DNA of 11,819 bases, from the NCBI GenBank assembly GCA_004551865.1, contig SFPR01000048.1:1-11819 (forward strand). The letters are read 5' to 3'. The DNA comes from Bacteroidales bacterium (GTDB lineage: Bacteria > Bacteroidota > Bacteroidia > Bacteroidales > P3). Below are positions 1 through 5,671 of this stretch, one piece after another. Below the pieces are notes generated by a model. It saw only the letters and a list, made by a program, of their open reading frames with translations, ran no database searches and was not told the origin of the DNA. Each line of letters starts with the position of its first letter. Within the stretch, counting starts at the first letter, position 1. The translations under genes were made by a program, and so were the position numbers.

Positions 1-118
1 TATAGCTGCATACTGCTACTTCCCAAAGAAACCAACCATACGAGTACAGACCGTGGATATTTCAAATGACAGACAGCTTACTTTATTCTAAAGTATATTT
101 ATCGAACTCACGTTATGG

Positions 119-1129
119 TTATTCTTCTTTGCTGCTCCAAGTGCCTTTTTCAAAGTCGGGGACGAGGTTGTTTTGCGATTGGAGTGATTGAAAGAAGCCT
201 TTGTGAAGTCCGATAGAGAAAAAATAGTCGGTAATCAGGTCATATTCTTCTTTTTTCAATGGTTGGTTGAGGTAGTCTTGCTTCATGTGTTCTATGGGTG
301 CGTATTGGCTCATCAGGCTGACTGTCAGGTTCGGCGATATGTCGCAAAGAGCGTCCAACACTCCCTTGCTGTTTTTCTCTTGTATGGGAAGAACAAGATG
401 TCGCACAATAAGACCGCTTTCAATCTTGTCATTGCTGTCGGTAAGTATGCTGTTGCCTTTCTGGCGATACATTTCGCTTATTGCTTCTGCCGCTTTTTGC
501 GGGTAGTCTTCGGCAAGTGATAGCTCTTTTGCCAAATTCGGGTCGGAGTATTTGAAATCGGGAAGATATACATCTACAATTCCTTCCAAGCGTTTGAGGA
601 TTTGGGGATTATCATAGCCGTTGCTGTTATATACTACTTTGGGATAGATGTTTTCTTGGTGCAGGCGGCGGATTATGGCACACATCAGAGGCACTTGATG
701 GGTCGGAGAAACAAATCCTATCGTGTTTTCGCTCTCGCTCAATACCTGCTTGATTTTGTTTATAATCATTTCAAATTTTTGAAACGCCGTGTTGTCAGAA
801 TAAAACGCCGTTTTATTTTGCTGAAACGGCGTTTCGTCGGAGTAAAACGGCGTTTTGGTAACTGATTTATTGTCAGATATTTGCTTGTTTTGGCAATAGA
901 CACATTGCAGATTGCAGTGAGAGAAAAATACATTGCATATTCCTCTGTCGGATACCAAGATTGGTTCTTCTCCTTTGTGGTTGCATATTGCCGAAATCTC
1001 AATTCCGCTTCCGCATCGGCAAAATCCTTTTTCGCCTTTTGTGCGATTGACACCGCATTTGCGTGGACAGAGTTCGCAATGGCTCAAAAGGGCAATTTCT
1101 TCTTCGGTGTAAGGTACTTCAAGTTTCAT
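119..1129 (-). CDS. PflX-like radical SAM protein (COG1313 type) with an internal 7-residue repeat insert
   Basis: Uncharacterised iron-sulfur radical SAM protein related to pyruvate formate-lyase activating enzymes; its substrate is unknown. From the chosen start it is 336 residues. An N-terminal cysteine cluster (C18, C21, C25, C37, C39) precedes the radical SAM motif CxxxCxxC (C72, C76, C79, in HCNLQCVYCQN), which binds the 4Fe-4S cluster and S-adenosylmethionine. SPTHQVP and LPDFKYSD further on fit the family. The ORF stays open for 31 more codons upstream, but I chose the ATG at 1129: family similarity begins just after it, and a TACCTTTG promoter box lies inside the extension. Residues about 92-119 are four tandem 7-residue units (TPFYSDE, TPFQQNK, TAFYSDN, TAFQKFE) between the cluster motif and the next helix, where I recall relatives having a short linker. 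The family call is firm; the role is not known. Confidence 0.88.
   Translation of the reverse strand: MKLEVPYTEEEIALLSHCELCPRKCGVNRTKGEKGFCRCGSGIEISAICNHKGEEPILVSDRGICNVFFSHCNLQCVYCQNKQISDNKSVTKTPFYSDETPFQQNKTAFYSDNTAFQKFEMIINKIKQVLSESENTIGFVSPTHQVPLMCAIIRRLHQENIYPKVVYNSNGYDNPQILKRLEGIVDVYLPDFKYSDPNLAKELSLAEDYPQKAAEAISEMYRQKGNSILTDSNDKIESGLIVRHLVLPIQEKNSKGVLDALCDISPNLTVSLMSQYAPIEHMKQDYLNQPLKKEEYDLITDYFFSIGLHKGFFQSLQSQNNLVPDFEKGTWSSKEE
781..864 (-). repeat. Four tandem 21-base palindromic repeats inside the radical SAM gene
   Basis: Four units of exactly 21 bases lie at 781-801, 802-822, 823-843 and 844-864. Each carries a palindromic core related to AAAACG(C/G)CGTTTT followed by a variable 8-base spacer. 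The first two units have C at the centre on the plus strand and the last two have G. Because 21 is a multiple of three the array stays in frame and encodes four 7-residue units with the core T-(P/A)-F. Bases 802-833, read on the minus strand, match 6635-6666 in the pyrB-pyrI gap at 30 of 32 positions, so this is a dispersed element and not only local amino-acid repetition. Confidence 0.9.
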
Positions 1130-1153
1130 GTTGTCGATAGTTTTTTCGCCTTG

Positions 1154-1161
1154 CAAAGGTA
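1154..1161 (-). promoter_or_regulatory. Bacteroidota-type -7 box for the radical SAM gene
   Basis: On the minus strand this reads TACCTTTG, matching the TANNTTTG consensus of Bacteroidota primary sigma factor promoters, 24 bases before the ATG at 1129. A TTG on the same strand at 1187-1185 is a weak upstream element with a longer gap (23 bases) than elsewhere in the window. The box decides the start codon, since the longer reading frame would run through it. Confidence 0.6.
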
Positions 1162-1215
1162 CGAATTGCGATGCGATAGTTTTGCAAGGGCAGAAAATAA
1201 AATCAATGTATGGAG

Positions 1216-1246
1216 TTTGCAATTTTGTTTGAAATGATTACTTTTG
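1216..1246 (+). promoter_or_regulatory. Promoter of the nucleotidyltransferase gene
   Basis: TTTG at 1216-1219, a 19-base spacer and TACTTTTG at 1239-1246 match the Bacteroidota promoter pattern. The box ends 33 bases before the ATG at 1280. It is divergent from the promoter of the radical SAM gene. Confidence 0.65.
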
Positions 1247-1279
1247 CAAAAAACGATTACACACAAATAAAATAGAATT

Positions 1280-1594
1280 ATGCCTTACGGATTGACGGAC
1301 AGAGAGTTCGCAAAGCTCATAGAGCTGTTCTCACAAGATGAAAAGATTGAGTACGTTCTTCTCAGGGGTTCGAGGGCAAGGGGAGATTATCGTTCTGATT
1401 CGGATATGGATATCACGATTTTGGGAAGACGTATCGACCAAATGAGCATAGAAGAGTTGCAAAAGAAGATAGAAAGCAGCGATATATCATGTCCTGTGGA
1501 AATATATACTGCAAGGCTTTCGGAAAACGAAGAATACATAGAAGGAGTGAGCCACAAGGGGTTACTGATATACCAAAAGATGCAATCAAAATAA
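1280..1594 (+). CDS. Minimal nucleotidyltransferase (MNT domain), orphan
   Basis: A 104-residue protein of the DNA polymerase beta-like minimal nucleotidyltransferase family (HI0073/MntA type). The signature GSRARGDYRSDSDMD at residues about 30-44 supplies the glycine-serine nucleotide-binding turn and the two metal-binding aspartates. The third acidic position appears to be glutamate in PVEIYT rather than the usual aspartate; this alignment is my inference. Such proteins are usually encoded next to a HEPN-domain partner, as in HEPN-MNT toxin-antitoxin pairs where MNT AMPylates the HEPN toxin. No HEPN gene is visible on either side: the neighbours are the divergent radical SAM gene and a tRNA. 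The gene has its own promoter and stands alone. The fold is clear; the target is unknown. Confidence 0.85.
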   Translation: MPYGLTDREFAKLIELFSQDEKIEYVLLRGSRARGDYRSDSDMDITILGRRIDQMSIEELQKKIESSDISCPVEIYTARLSENEEYIEGVSHKGLLIYQKMQSK

Positions 1595-1676
1595 TGAAAA
1601 CAAAAAATAATATGTATTACAATGCTTTGGTTTTTAGCCTTTTGAAATTGCGGAGCGAAAGAAAAGAACGAAAAAT

Positions 1677-1707
1677 TTTGCAGAGACCAAAATAAGTTGT
1701 ACCTTTG
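1677..1707 (+). promoter_or_regulatory. Promoter of tRNA-Glu
   Basis: TTTG at 1677-1680, a 19-base spacer and TACCTTTG at 1700-1707 form the best match in the window to the Bacteroidota consensus. The box ends 16 bases before the mature tRNA 5' end, leaving room for a short 5' leader to be removed by RNase P. Confidence 0.75.
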
Positions 1708-1723
1708 CAAACGCAAATTGAGG

Positions 1724-1795
1724 GGCGCATTCGTCTAACGGCTAGGACGGCAGATTCTCATTCTGCAAATAAGAGTTCGATTCTCTTATGCGCTA
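1724..1795 (+). tRNA. tRNA-Glu, anticodon CTC
   Basis: The 72 bases fold as a full cloverleaf. The acceptor GGCGCAT pairs with ATGCGCT (one G-T pair at the end). The D arm is GTCT/GGAC with an 8-base loop. The anticodon stem GCAGA/TCTGC holds the loop TTCTCAT, giving anticodon CTC, which reads GAG. The variable loop has four bases, and the T arm is AAGAG/CTCTT around TTCGATT. The discriminator base is A and no CCA is encoded, so CCA must be added after transcription. The D arm resembles that of glutamate tRNAs generally. Confidence 0.93.
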
Positions 1796-1816
1796 CAAAG
1801 GATATTTCATAATCTT

Positions 1817-1846
1817 CCCGACTTCTCGTAGGTCGGGTTTTCTTTT
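1817..1846 (+). terminator. Intrinsic terminator of tRNA-Glu
   Basis: The stem CCCGAC (1817-1822) pairs with GTCGGG (1832-1837) around a 9-base loop and is followed at once by TTTTCTTTT. It lies 21 bases after the tRNA and 23 bases before truA. Confidence 0.8.
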
Positions 1847-1857
1847 ATCTGAAAGAA

Positions 1858-1865
1858 TACATTTG
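1858..1865 (+). promoter_or_regulatory. truA: Possible -7 box directly before truA
   Basis: TACATTTG matches TANNTTTG but ends only four bases before the truA ATG, and no TTTG lies at the expected upstream spacing. If it works, the transcript would be leaderless or nearly so. Otherwise truA depends on readthrough of the tRNA terminator. Confidence 0.3.
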
Positions 1866-1869
1866 AACG

Positions 1870-2625
1870 ATGAGGTATTTTTTGCATTTGGCATATAACG
1901 GAGCGAGTTTCCACGGTTGGCAAATTCAAGATGGACAGACAAGCGTGCAACAAGTCTTGCAGGAGGCTTTGATGCACCTTTGCCGAGAGCCGATAGTGCT
2001 TATAGGTTGCGGACGTACCGACCGAGGCGTTCATGCAAGCGATTTTTATGCCCATTTTGACTATATTCCCCTCACAAAGAAAGAAAGAAACCACCTTGTA
2101 GGCAAATTAAACCGCTATTTTGACCACAATATACTCATTTATGGGCTTTACCCCATGCAGGACGAAGCCCATGCACGCTTCAATGCACAAGGCAGAACGT
2201 ACCAATACCATGTCAGTCAAACCAAGCAACCGTTCAAAGACGCCTTTTGCTATTACTATCCGTGGAGACTTGACATCAACAAGATGAACCAAGCAGCCTC
2301 ATTGTTGATTGGTCGCAAAGACTTCACCTCTTTCAGCAAACTGCACACCCAAGTCAATAATAATATATGTACATTGACCGATGCTCTTTGGGAAGAGAAA
2401 GACGGAGAACTTGTATTCACAATCAGGGCAAACAGATTTTTGAGAAATATGGTCAGAGCGGTGGTCGGCACATTGCTTGCGGTGGGAAGGGGTAAGATAA
2501 CAATGGAAGAATTTATTCAGATAATGGAATGCAAAGACCGCTGCAAGGCAGGGACGAGCGTTCCGGCAAAAGCTCTTTTTCTTTGTAAGGTAGAATATCC
2601 CGAAGAACTCTTTTTGAAAGAATAG
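1870..2625 (+). CDS. truA: tRNA pseudouridine(38-40) synthase TruA
   Basis: TruA converts uridines at positions 38-40 of the anticodon arm of many tRNAs to pseudouridine in the cytoplasm. The protein is 251 residues, normal for the family. The N-terminal GASFHGWQIQDGQTSVQ and the catalytic motif CGRTDRGVHA with nucleophile Asp51 are intact. The C-terminal half carries FLRNMVRAVVGTL, another hallmark. The start at 1870 (MRYFLHLAYNG) places the first beta strand where the family begins. The gene follows a tRNA gene, a fitting but probably accidental neighbour because the tRNA has its own terminator. No clear promoter is visible apart from the box immediately upstream. Confidence 0.96.
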   Translation: MRYFLHLAYNGASFHGWQIQDGQTSVQQVLQEALMHLCREPIVLIGCGRTDRGVHASDFYAHFDYIPLTKKERNHLVGKLNRYFDHNILIYGLYPMQDEAHARFNAQGRTYQYHVSQTKQPFKDAFCYYYPWRLDINKMNQAASLLIGRKDFTSFSKLHTQVNNNICTLTDALWEEKDGELVFTIRANRFLRNMVRAVVGTLLAVGRGKITMEEFIQIMECKDRCKAGTSVPAKALFLCKVEYPEELFLKE

Positions 2626-2650
2626 AACTGATTGTATAAATATCAGTTTG
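2626..2650 (+). terminator. Weak hairpin after truA
   Basis: AACTGAT (2626-2632) pairs with ATCAGTT (2642-2648) immediately after the truA stop codon. The stem is AT-rich and the T tract is only three bases, so termination would be weak. The rest of the gap up to 2739 shows no further structure that I can support. Confidence 0.35.
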
Positions 2651-2738
2651 CCAAAGCGTTGCGATAGAGCCGTGTTTAGAGTAGGTAAAAACCGTGTATT
2701 TTTTTTGCAATAGGGGGCGTCTTTTTGCCAAAATGTAC

Positions 2739-2746
2739 TATCTTTG
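2739..2746 (+). promoter_or_regulatory. -7 box for the small membrane protein gene
   Basis: TATCTTTG matches TANNTTTG. No TTTG is present at the usual 19-20 base spacing, so the call rests on the single box and its place in the gap between truA and the next gene. It would give a leader of roughly 100 bases before the ATG at 2852. Confidence 0.45.
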
Positions 2747-2851
2747 TAGCTGTGTTACCAATTGGATATTTTGCAGCGGCAAATATTCAAAACGGAAGCA
2801 ATTGTTGTCTATACGAATAGAGAAGATAAAAAGTTAAATTCATACATCATC

Positions 2852-3184
2852 ATGGAAATTATAGAGATACTTGCTATTGTGGCAATGATTTTGACATCCG
2901 GAATAGTCGCAAGGGTGTCGTCAAAAAGAAGTTTCAAGAAACTAAGCAGCGATGAAACAATCAATCGAACCGAGCTTTTGAAAATTCTGAAAGGGCGAAT
3001 GTATGGGTCTTTGGCGCTTTTTGTAATTCTACTTGTGCCGGTAGTGGTTTTGAAAATGCAATTTGGTATCAGCATTTTTGCAGCCCCTGAAACATCTTTG
3101 GCTTTCTGGTTTATAGCTTGTATTATTATAGGATTTATGTCCTATAACGAAATATTGAGAACAAAATTCCGATTGTTGAAATAG
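2852..3184 (+). CDS. Small membrane protein of unknown function
   Basis: I do not recognise a family. From the ATG at 2852 the product is 110 residues with three hydrophobic stretches. One is at the N-terminus (IIEILAIVAMILTSGIV). The other two are in the second half (SLALFVILLVPVVVL and AFWFIACIIIGFM), separated by about 20 residues. A basic segment (RVSSKRSFKKL) follows the first, suggesting a cytoplasmic loop between the first and second helices. The frame is open back to an ATG at 2762, but that start adds a polar 30-residue stretch beginning about 15 bases after the promoter box, and a hydrophobic N-terminus looks more natural. The gene appears monocistronic, between truA and ilvE. Confidence 0.6.
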   Translation: MEIIEILAIVAMILTSGIVARVSSKRSFKKLSSDETINRTELLKILKGRMYGSLALFVILLVPVVVLKMQFGISIFAAPETSLAFWFIACIIIGFMSYNEILRTKFRLLK

Positions 3185-3247
3185 AGTGATTTCGGCTCAA
3201 AAGCAAGATTTATTTTGAGTAAAGGTAAGATTTAAGAAATAAATCCG

Positions 3248-3255
3248 TATCTTTG
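3248..3255 (+). promoter_or_regulatory. ilvE: -7 box of the ilvE promoter
   Basis: TATCTTTG matches TANNTTTG and ends 38 bases before the ilvE ATG. No clear TTTG lies at the usual spacing. A short inverted repeat, CTCAAAA/TTTTGAG (3196-3202 with 3213-3219), lies just upstream. It could be a weak end for the preceding gene or an operator; the sequence does not decide. Confidence 0.55.
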
Positions 3256-3293
3256 CCCCGAGAAAATAAAACATTCTAAAAACATATTCAGAT

Positions 3294-4307
3294 ATGAACA
3301 ACATAGATTGGAAGAGCCTGCCATTTGGCTACTTTAAGACAGATTGCAACGTACGTTGCTATTACAGAAATGGCAAATGGGGAGAATTGGAATATACCGA
3401 TTCTGAGGAAATAACAATGCACATGGCTGCAACATGCTTGCATTATGGTCAAGAGGCTTTTGAAGGCATGAAAGCATTCAGAGGCGTCGATGGAAAAATT
3501 CGTTTGTTCCGTCCATACGAAAACGCAAAACGTTTGATACGTTCGGCAGAAGGCGTCATGATGGCACCGGTTCCCGAAGAAATGTTCGTGAAGGCTTGCG
3601 TTGAAGTGGTAAAACGTAACGAGCGTTTTGTACCTCCTGCAGGCAGTGGGGCATCTTTGTATTTGCGTCCGCTACTTATCGGTACGGGAGCGCAAGTCGG
3701 AGTTAAGCCTGCGAACGAATATTTGTTCGTTGTCTTTGCCGGACCTGTCGGACCTTACTTTAAGGAAGGCTTCAAGCCGGTTCAAATCCAAATTGTGGAA
3801 GATGCAGACCGTGCAGCACCGCTTGGAACAGGTACATTGAAGGTAGGAGGAAACTATGCAGCCTCTTTGCGTTCGGGACAGAGAGCTCACGATGAGGGAT
3901 TCTCAAACGTGCTTTACCTTGATGCAAAAGAAAAGAAATACATTGACGAAGCAGGAGCTGCAAACTTCTTCGGAATAAAGAATAACACCTATTGCACACC
4001 AAAATCTACCTCAATACTTCCTTCAATCACCAATATGTCGTTGCGTCAGTTGGCAGAAGATATGGGAATGAAAGTAGAACAACGTCAAATCCCTGTTACC
4101 GAGTTGCCGGAGTTTGAAGAAGTGGCAGCTTGTGGTACAGCAGCAGTCGTTTCTCCTATCGGAAAGATAGTAGATAGAGGAACAGGCAAGGTGTATGACT
4201 ATGGTACAGAACCGGGACCTGTATGTACAAAATTGTACAAGCAGTTGAAGGGCATTCAAGAGGGAGAACTTGAAGATGTTCACAACTGGAATTTGATTGT
4301 TGAGTAA
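3294..4307 (+). CDS. ilvE: Branched-chain amino acid aminotransferase
   Basis: A PLP-dependent fold-type IV aminotransferase that interconverts leucine, isoleucine and valine with their 2-oxo acids, using glutamate/2-oxoglutarate. The protein is 337 residues, typical of the longer bacterial and eukaryotic-like IlvE group. The segment LHYGQEAFEGMKAFRG near residues 49-64 and LFRPYENAKRL are characteristic. Lys183 in GTLKVGGNYAAS is the Schiff-base lysine, and Glu219 in YIDEAGAANFF is the conserved cofactor-contacting glutamate. The start follows a promoter box and has no in-frame competitor that would preserve the N-terminal domain better. A strong hairpin terminator follows 22 bases after the stop. 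No other branched-chain biosynthesis gene is in the window. Confidence 0.96.
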   Translation: MNNIDWKSLPFGYFKTDCNVRCYYRNGKWGELEYTDSEEITMHMAATCLHYGQEAFEGMKAFRGVDGKIRLFRPYENAKRLIRSAEGVMMAPVPEEMFVKACVEVVKRNERFVPPAGSGASLYLRPLLIGTGAQVGVKPANEYLFVVFAGPVGPYFKEGFKPVQIQIVEDADRAAPLGTGTLKVGGNYAASLRSGQRAHDEGFSNVLYLDAKEKKYIDEAGAANFFGIKNNTYCTPKSTSILPSITNMSLRQLAEDMGMKVEQRQIPVTELPEFEEVAACGTAAVVSPIGKIVDRGTGKVYDYGTEPGPVCTKLYKQLKGIQEGELEDVHNWNLIVE

Positions 4308-4329
4308 TTTTGATAAAAAACAAGAGTAC

Positions 4330-4376
4330 AACGCCGCTTCAAAGGCTCAGCCGACGAAAGCGGCGTTTTTGTTTTG
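4330..4376 (+). terminator. Intrinsic terminator after ilvE, abutting the next start codon
   Basis: AACGCCGCTT (4330-4339) pairs with AAGCGGCGTT (4358-4367) in a ten-base-pair stem with an 18-base loop, followed by TTTGTTTT. The ATG of the glycosyltransferase gene lies at 4379, two bases after the T-rich tail. No promoter box lies between ilvE and that ATG, so the next gene seems to need readthrough. Confidence 0.8.
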
Positions 4377-4378
4377 AC

Positions 4379-5371
4379 ATGGAAAAAATCCTTCTCATTC
4401 AAACAGCTTCGATTGGCGATGTGATACTTCTTACATCTCTTGCAGAGAAACTGCATCATAAGTTTCCCGATGCCCGATTGGATTTGGTGGTGAAAGCACC
4501 CAATCATGCACTCTTTGCCAATCACCCTTTTATCAACTCGCTTTGGGTGTGGGATAAGAGCAAAGACAAGTATCTCAACCTGTTTCGCATTATCAAAGGA
4601 GTGAGAGAACAACACTATGATGTCGTTCTGTGTGTGCAACGCTTCTTTTCGGCAGGCTTGATGTGCGTACTTTCGGGAGCAAAACACAAAATCGGCTTTG
4701 ATAAAAGCCCCTTGTCATTCCTTTTTACCAAATCCAAGCCTCACCGAATTGAAAAAGGTGTTCACGAAATAGACAGAAACATATCTCTTTTGGACGATAT
4801 ATGGTGCGAAAAAGCCCCTAAGCCACAGCTGTATCCGAGTAGCAGGGATTATGAAAAGGTATCTCGTTACAAGAGAGAGACGTTTTATACCCTTTCACCT
4901 TGCTCTTTGTGGGAAACAAAGACGATGCAGAGCGATAAATGGGTGGAACTGCTCTCTTATATGGCAGAACATACGCCCGAAGCGAGAGTATATCTTCTCG
5001 GAAGCAAAGATAATAAAGCCGAATGTGAGCAGATGATTGAGTTATCAGGCAACAAAAACGTCGAAAATCTTTGTGGCAGTTTGTCTCTTTTGGAGAGTGC
5101 GGCATTGATGAAGGACGCAAAGATGAACTATGTATGCGATTCGGCACCACTACACCTCTGTTCGGCAGTCGATGCTCCCGTTACAGCAATTTTTTGCTCC
5201 ACAACGCCCGACTTCGGCTTCGGACCGCTGAGCAGCGACAGCCTTGTAGTGGAAGCAGAACCTGCTCCCGAATGCAAGCCCTGCGGACTTCACGGAGCAA
5301 AGCAATGCAAAACCAAAACTTTTGCTTGCAGCCGCAACATAAATATGCAAAAACTCTTCGAGAGATTGTAG
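4379..5371 (+). CDS. Glycosyltransferase family 9 (heptosyltransferase-like)
   Basis: A 330-residue GT-B fold enzyme of family 9, whose known members add heptose from ADP-heptose to the lipopolysaccharide inner core at the cytoplasmic face of the inner membrane. The N-terminal motif MEKILLIQTASIGDVILLTS is typical and fixes the start at 4379. An upstream ATG at 4310 would place the ilvE terminator inside the coding region. The C-terminal donor-binding region reads CGSLSLLESAALMKDA, then CDSAPLHLCSAVDAPVTAIF, equivalent to the family pattern DSGPMHLA. The last part contains several cysteines (CKPCGLHG, CKTKTFAC), often seen in this family. The exact sugar and acceptor cannot be told from sequence. 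The following gap contains a new promoter, so this gene is not obligatorily coupled to pyrB. Confidence 0.88.
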   Translation: MEKILLIQTASIGDVILLTSLAEKLHHKFPDARLDLVVKAPNHALFANHPFINSLWVWDKSKDKYLNLFRIIKGVREQHYDVVLCVQRFFSAGLMCVLSGAKHKIGFDKSPLSFLFTKSKPHRIEKGVHEIDRNISLLDDIWCEKAPKPQLYPSSRDYEKVSRYKRETFYTLSPCSLWETKTMQSDKWVELLSYMAEHTPEARVYLLGSKDNKAECEQMIELSGNKNVENLCGSLSLLESAALMKDAKMNYVCDSAPLHLCSAVDAPVTAIFCSTTPDFGFGPLSSDSLVVEAEPAPECKPCGLHGAKQCKTKTFACSRNINMQKLFERL

Positions 5372-5447
5372 ATCAGCATTTATTCTTCTCGAATTACTCG
5401 TTTTATCACCTTTTGCGGAGATTTTTCTTGCAAATTTTGATTGGCTC

Positions 5448-5479
5448 TTTGGTCAAAAGAGAAAATTATCGTATCTTTG
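5448..5479 (+). promoter_or_regulatory. pyrB: Promoter of the pyrBI operon
   Basis: TTTG at 5448-5451, a 20-base spacer and TATCTTTG at 5472-5479 match the Bacteroidota pattern. Transcription should begin a few bases downstream, leaving a leader of about 185 bases before pyrB. The stretch from 5372 to 5447 shows nothing else I can support. Confidence 0.7.
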
Positions 5480-5504
5480 CAAAAATTAAAACGCAAGATA
5501 CGCT

Positions 5505-5660
5505 ATGATAAAGTGGATACCCGACGGAAGTGATTGTTGTAAGAGCAATGCTCTTTTGTCGGATATTTTGTTTGAGAAACCAAAGCGGCGACTTTTCTTT
5601 TGTGAAGGGTCGCCGTTTTTGTTGCTCTTGTTTGTCGGCGTACTTATATTAAAGGTATAA
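5505..5660 (+). CDS. Candidate pyrB leader peptide (51 codons)
   Basis: An ATG about 20 bases after the expected transcript start opens a 51-codon frame. It runs through an upstream hairpin, a U-rich stretch and the terminator hairpin, and stops 11 bases before the pyrB ATG. The first part is polar, with an adjacent Cys-Cys pair; the last third is hydrophobic (FLLLLFVGVLILKV), which may only reflect U-rich DNA. It is too short to suggest an enzyme. The arrangement matches the enterobacterial pyrBI leader, where a 44-residue leader peptide spans the attenuator and its translation prevents termination when UTP is low. That this frame is translated is inference. Confidence 0.45.
   Translation: MIKWIPDGSDCCKSNALLSDILFEKPKRRLFFCEGSPFLLLLFVGVLILKV
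5521..5562 (+). promoter_or_regulatory. Candidate pause hairpin in the pyrB leader
   Basis: A perfect inner stem AAGAGC-AAT-GCTCTT (5541-5555) is enclosed by CCGAC/GTCGG (5521-5525 with 5558-5562). The 3' side runs into a T-rich stretch (5551-5573, 14 T in 23 bases). In the enterobacterial pyrBI attenuator a hairpin followed by U-rich RNA is where polymerase pauses when UTP is scarce. The role here is inferred by analogy. Confidence 0.5.
5583..5620 (+). terminator. Intrinsic terminator (attenuator) in the pyrB leader
   Basis: CGGCGAC (5586-5592) pairs with GTCGCCG (5609-5615), extended inward by T-G and T-A pairs and outward by A-T pairs, and is followed by TTTTTG. It lies between the consensus promoter at 5448-5479 and the pyrB start, 51 bases before the ATG. 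Its 3' arm (CGCCG, 5611-5615) can alternatively pair with CGGCG at 5636-5640, which would break the terminator. Confidence 0.75.
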
Positions 5661-5671
5661 ATTATCAGATT

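Noticed and set aside
2..91. Possible C-terminal end of a plus-strand gene cut by the window edge (29 codons before a stop)
   Set aside because: The fragment is too short to recognise, another frame is also open for over 20 codons, and no motif supports either. Convergence with the radical SAM gene is plausible but cannot be shown.
188..520. Plus-strand open frame of 110 codons with hydrophobic content
   Set aside because: It lies wholly antisense to the clearly coding radical SAM gene and resembles no family; it is a shadow frame.
781..864. CRISPR array
   Set aside because: Units are only 21 bases with 8-base variable parts, the core is palindromic and within a coding frame, and no cas gene is present. 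This is a tandem palindromic repeat.
1595..1676. Possible HEPN partner or other small gene after the nucleotidyltransferase
   Set aside because: Only 82 bases are available before the tRNA promoter and no frame of useful length or recognisable sequence is present.
2762..2851. N-terminal 30-residue extension of the small membrane protein
   Set aside because: It would begin about 15 bases after the promoter box, is polar, and is followed by an ATG directly before a transmembrane helix. The shorter form was preferred, with moderate confidence.
3196..3219. Terminator of the small membrane protein gene
   Set aside because: The seven-base stem CTCAAAA/TTTTGAG is AT-rich and no T tract follows it, so termination is not supported.
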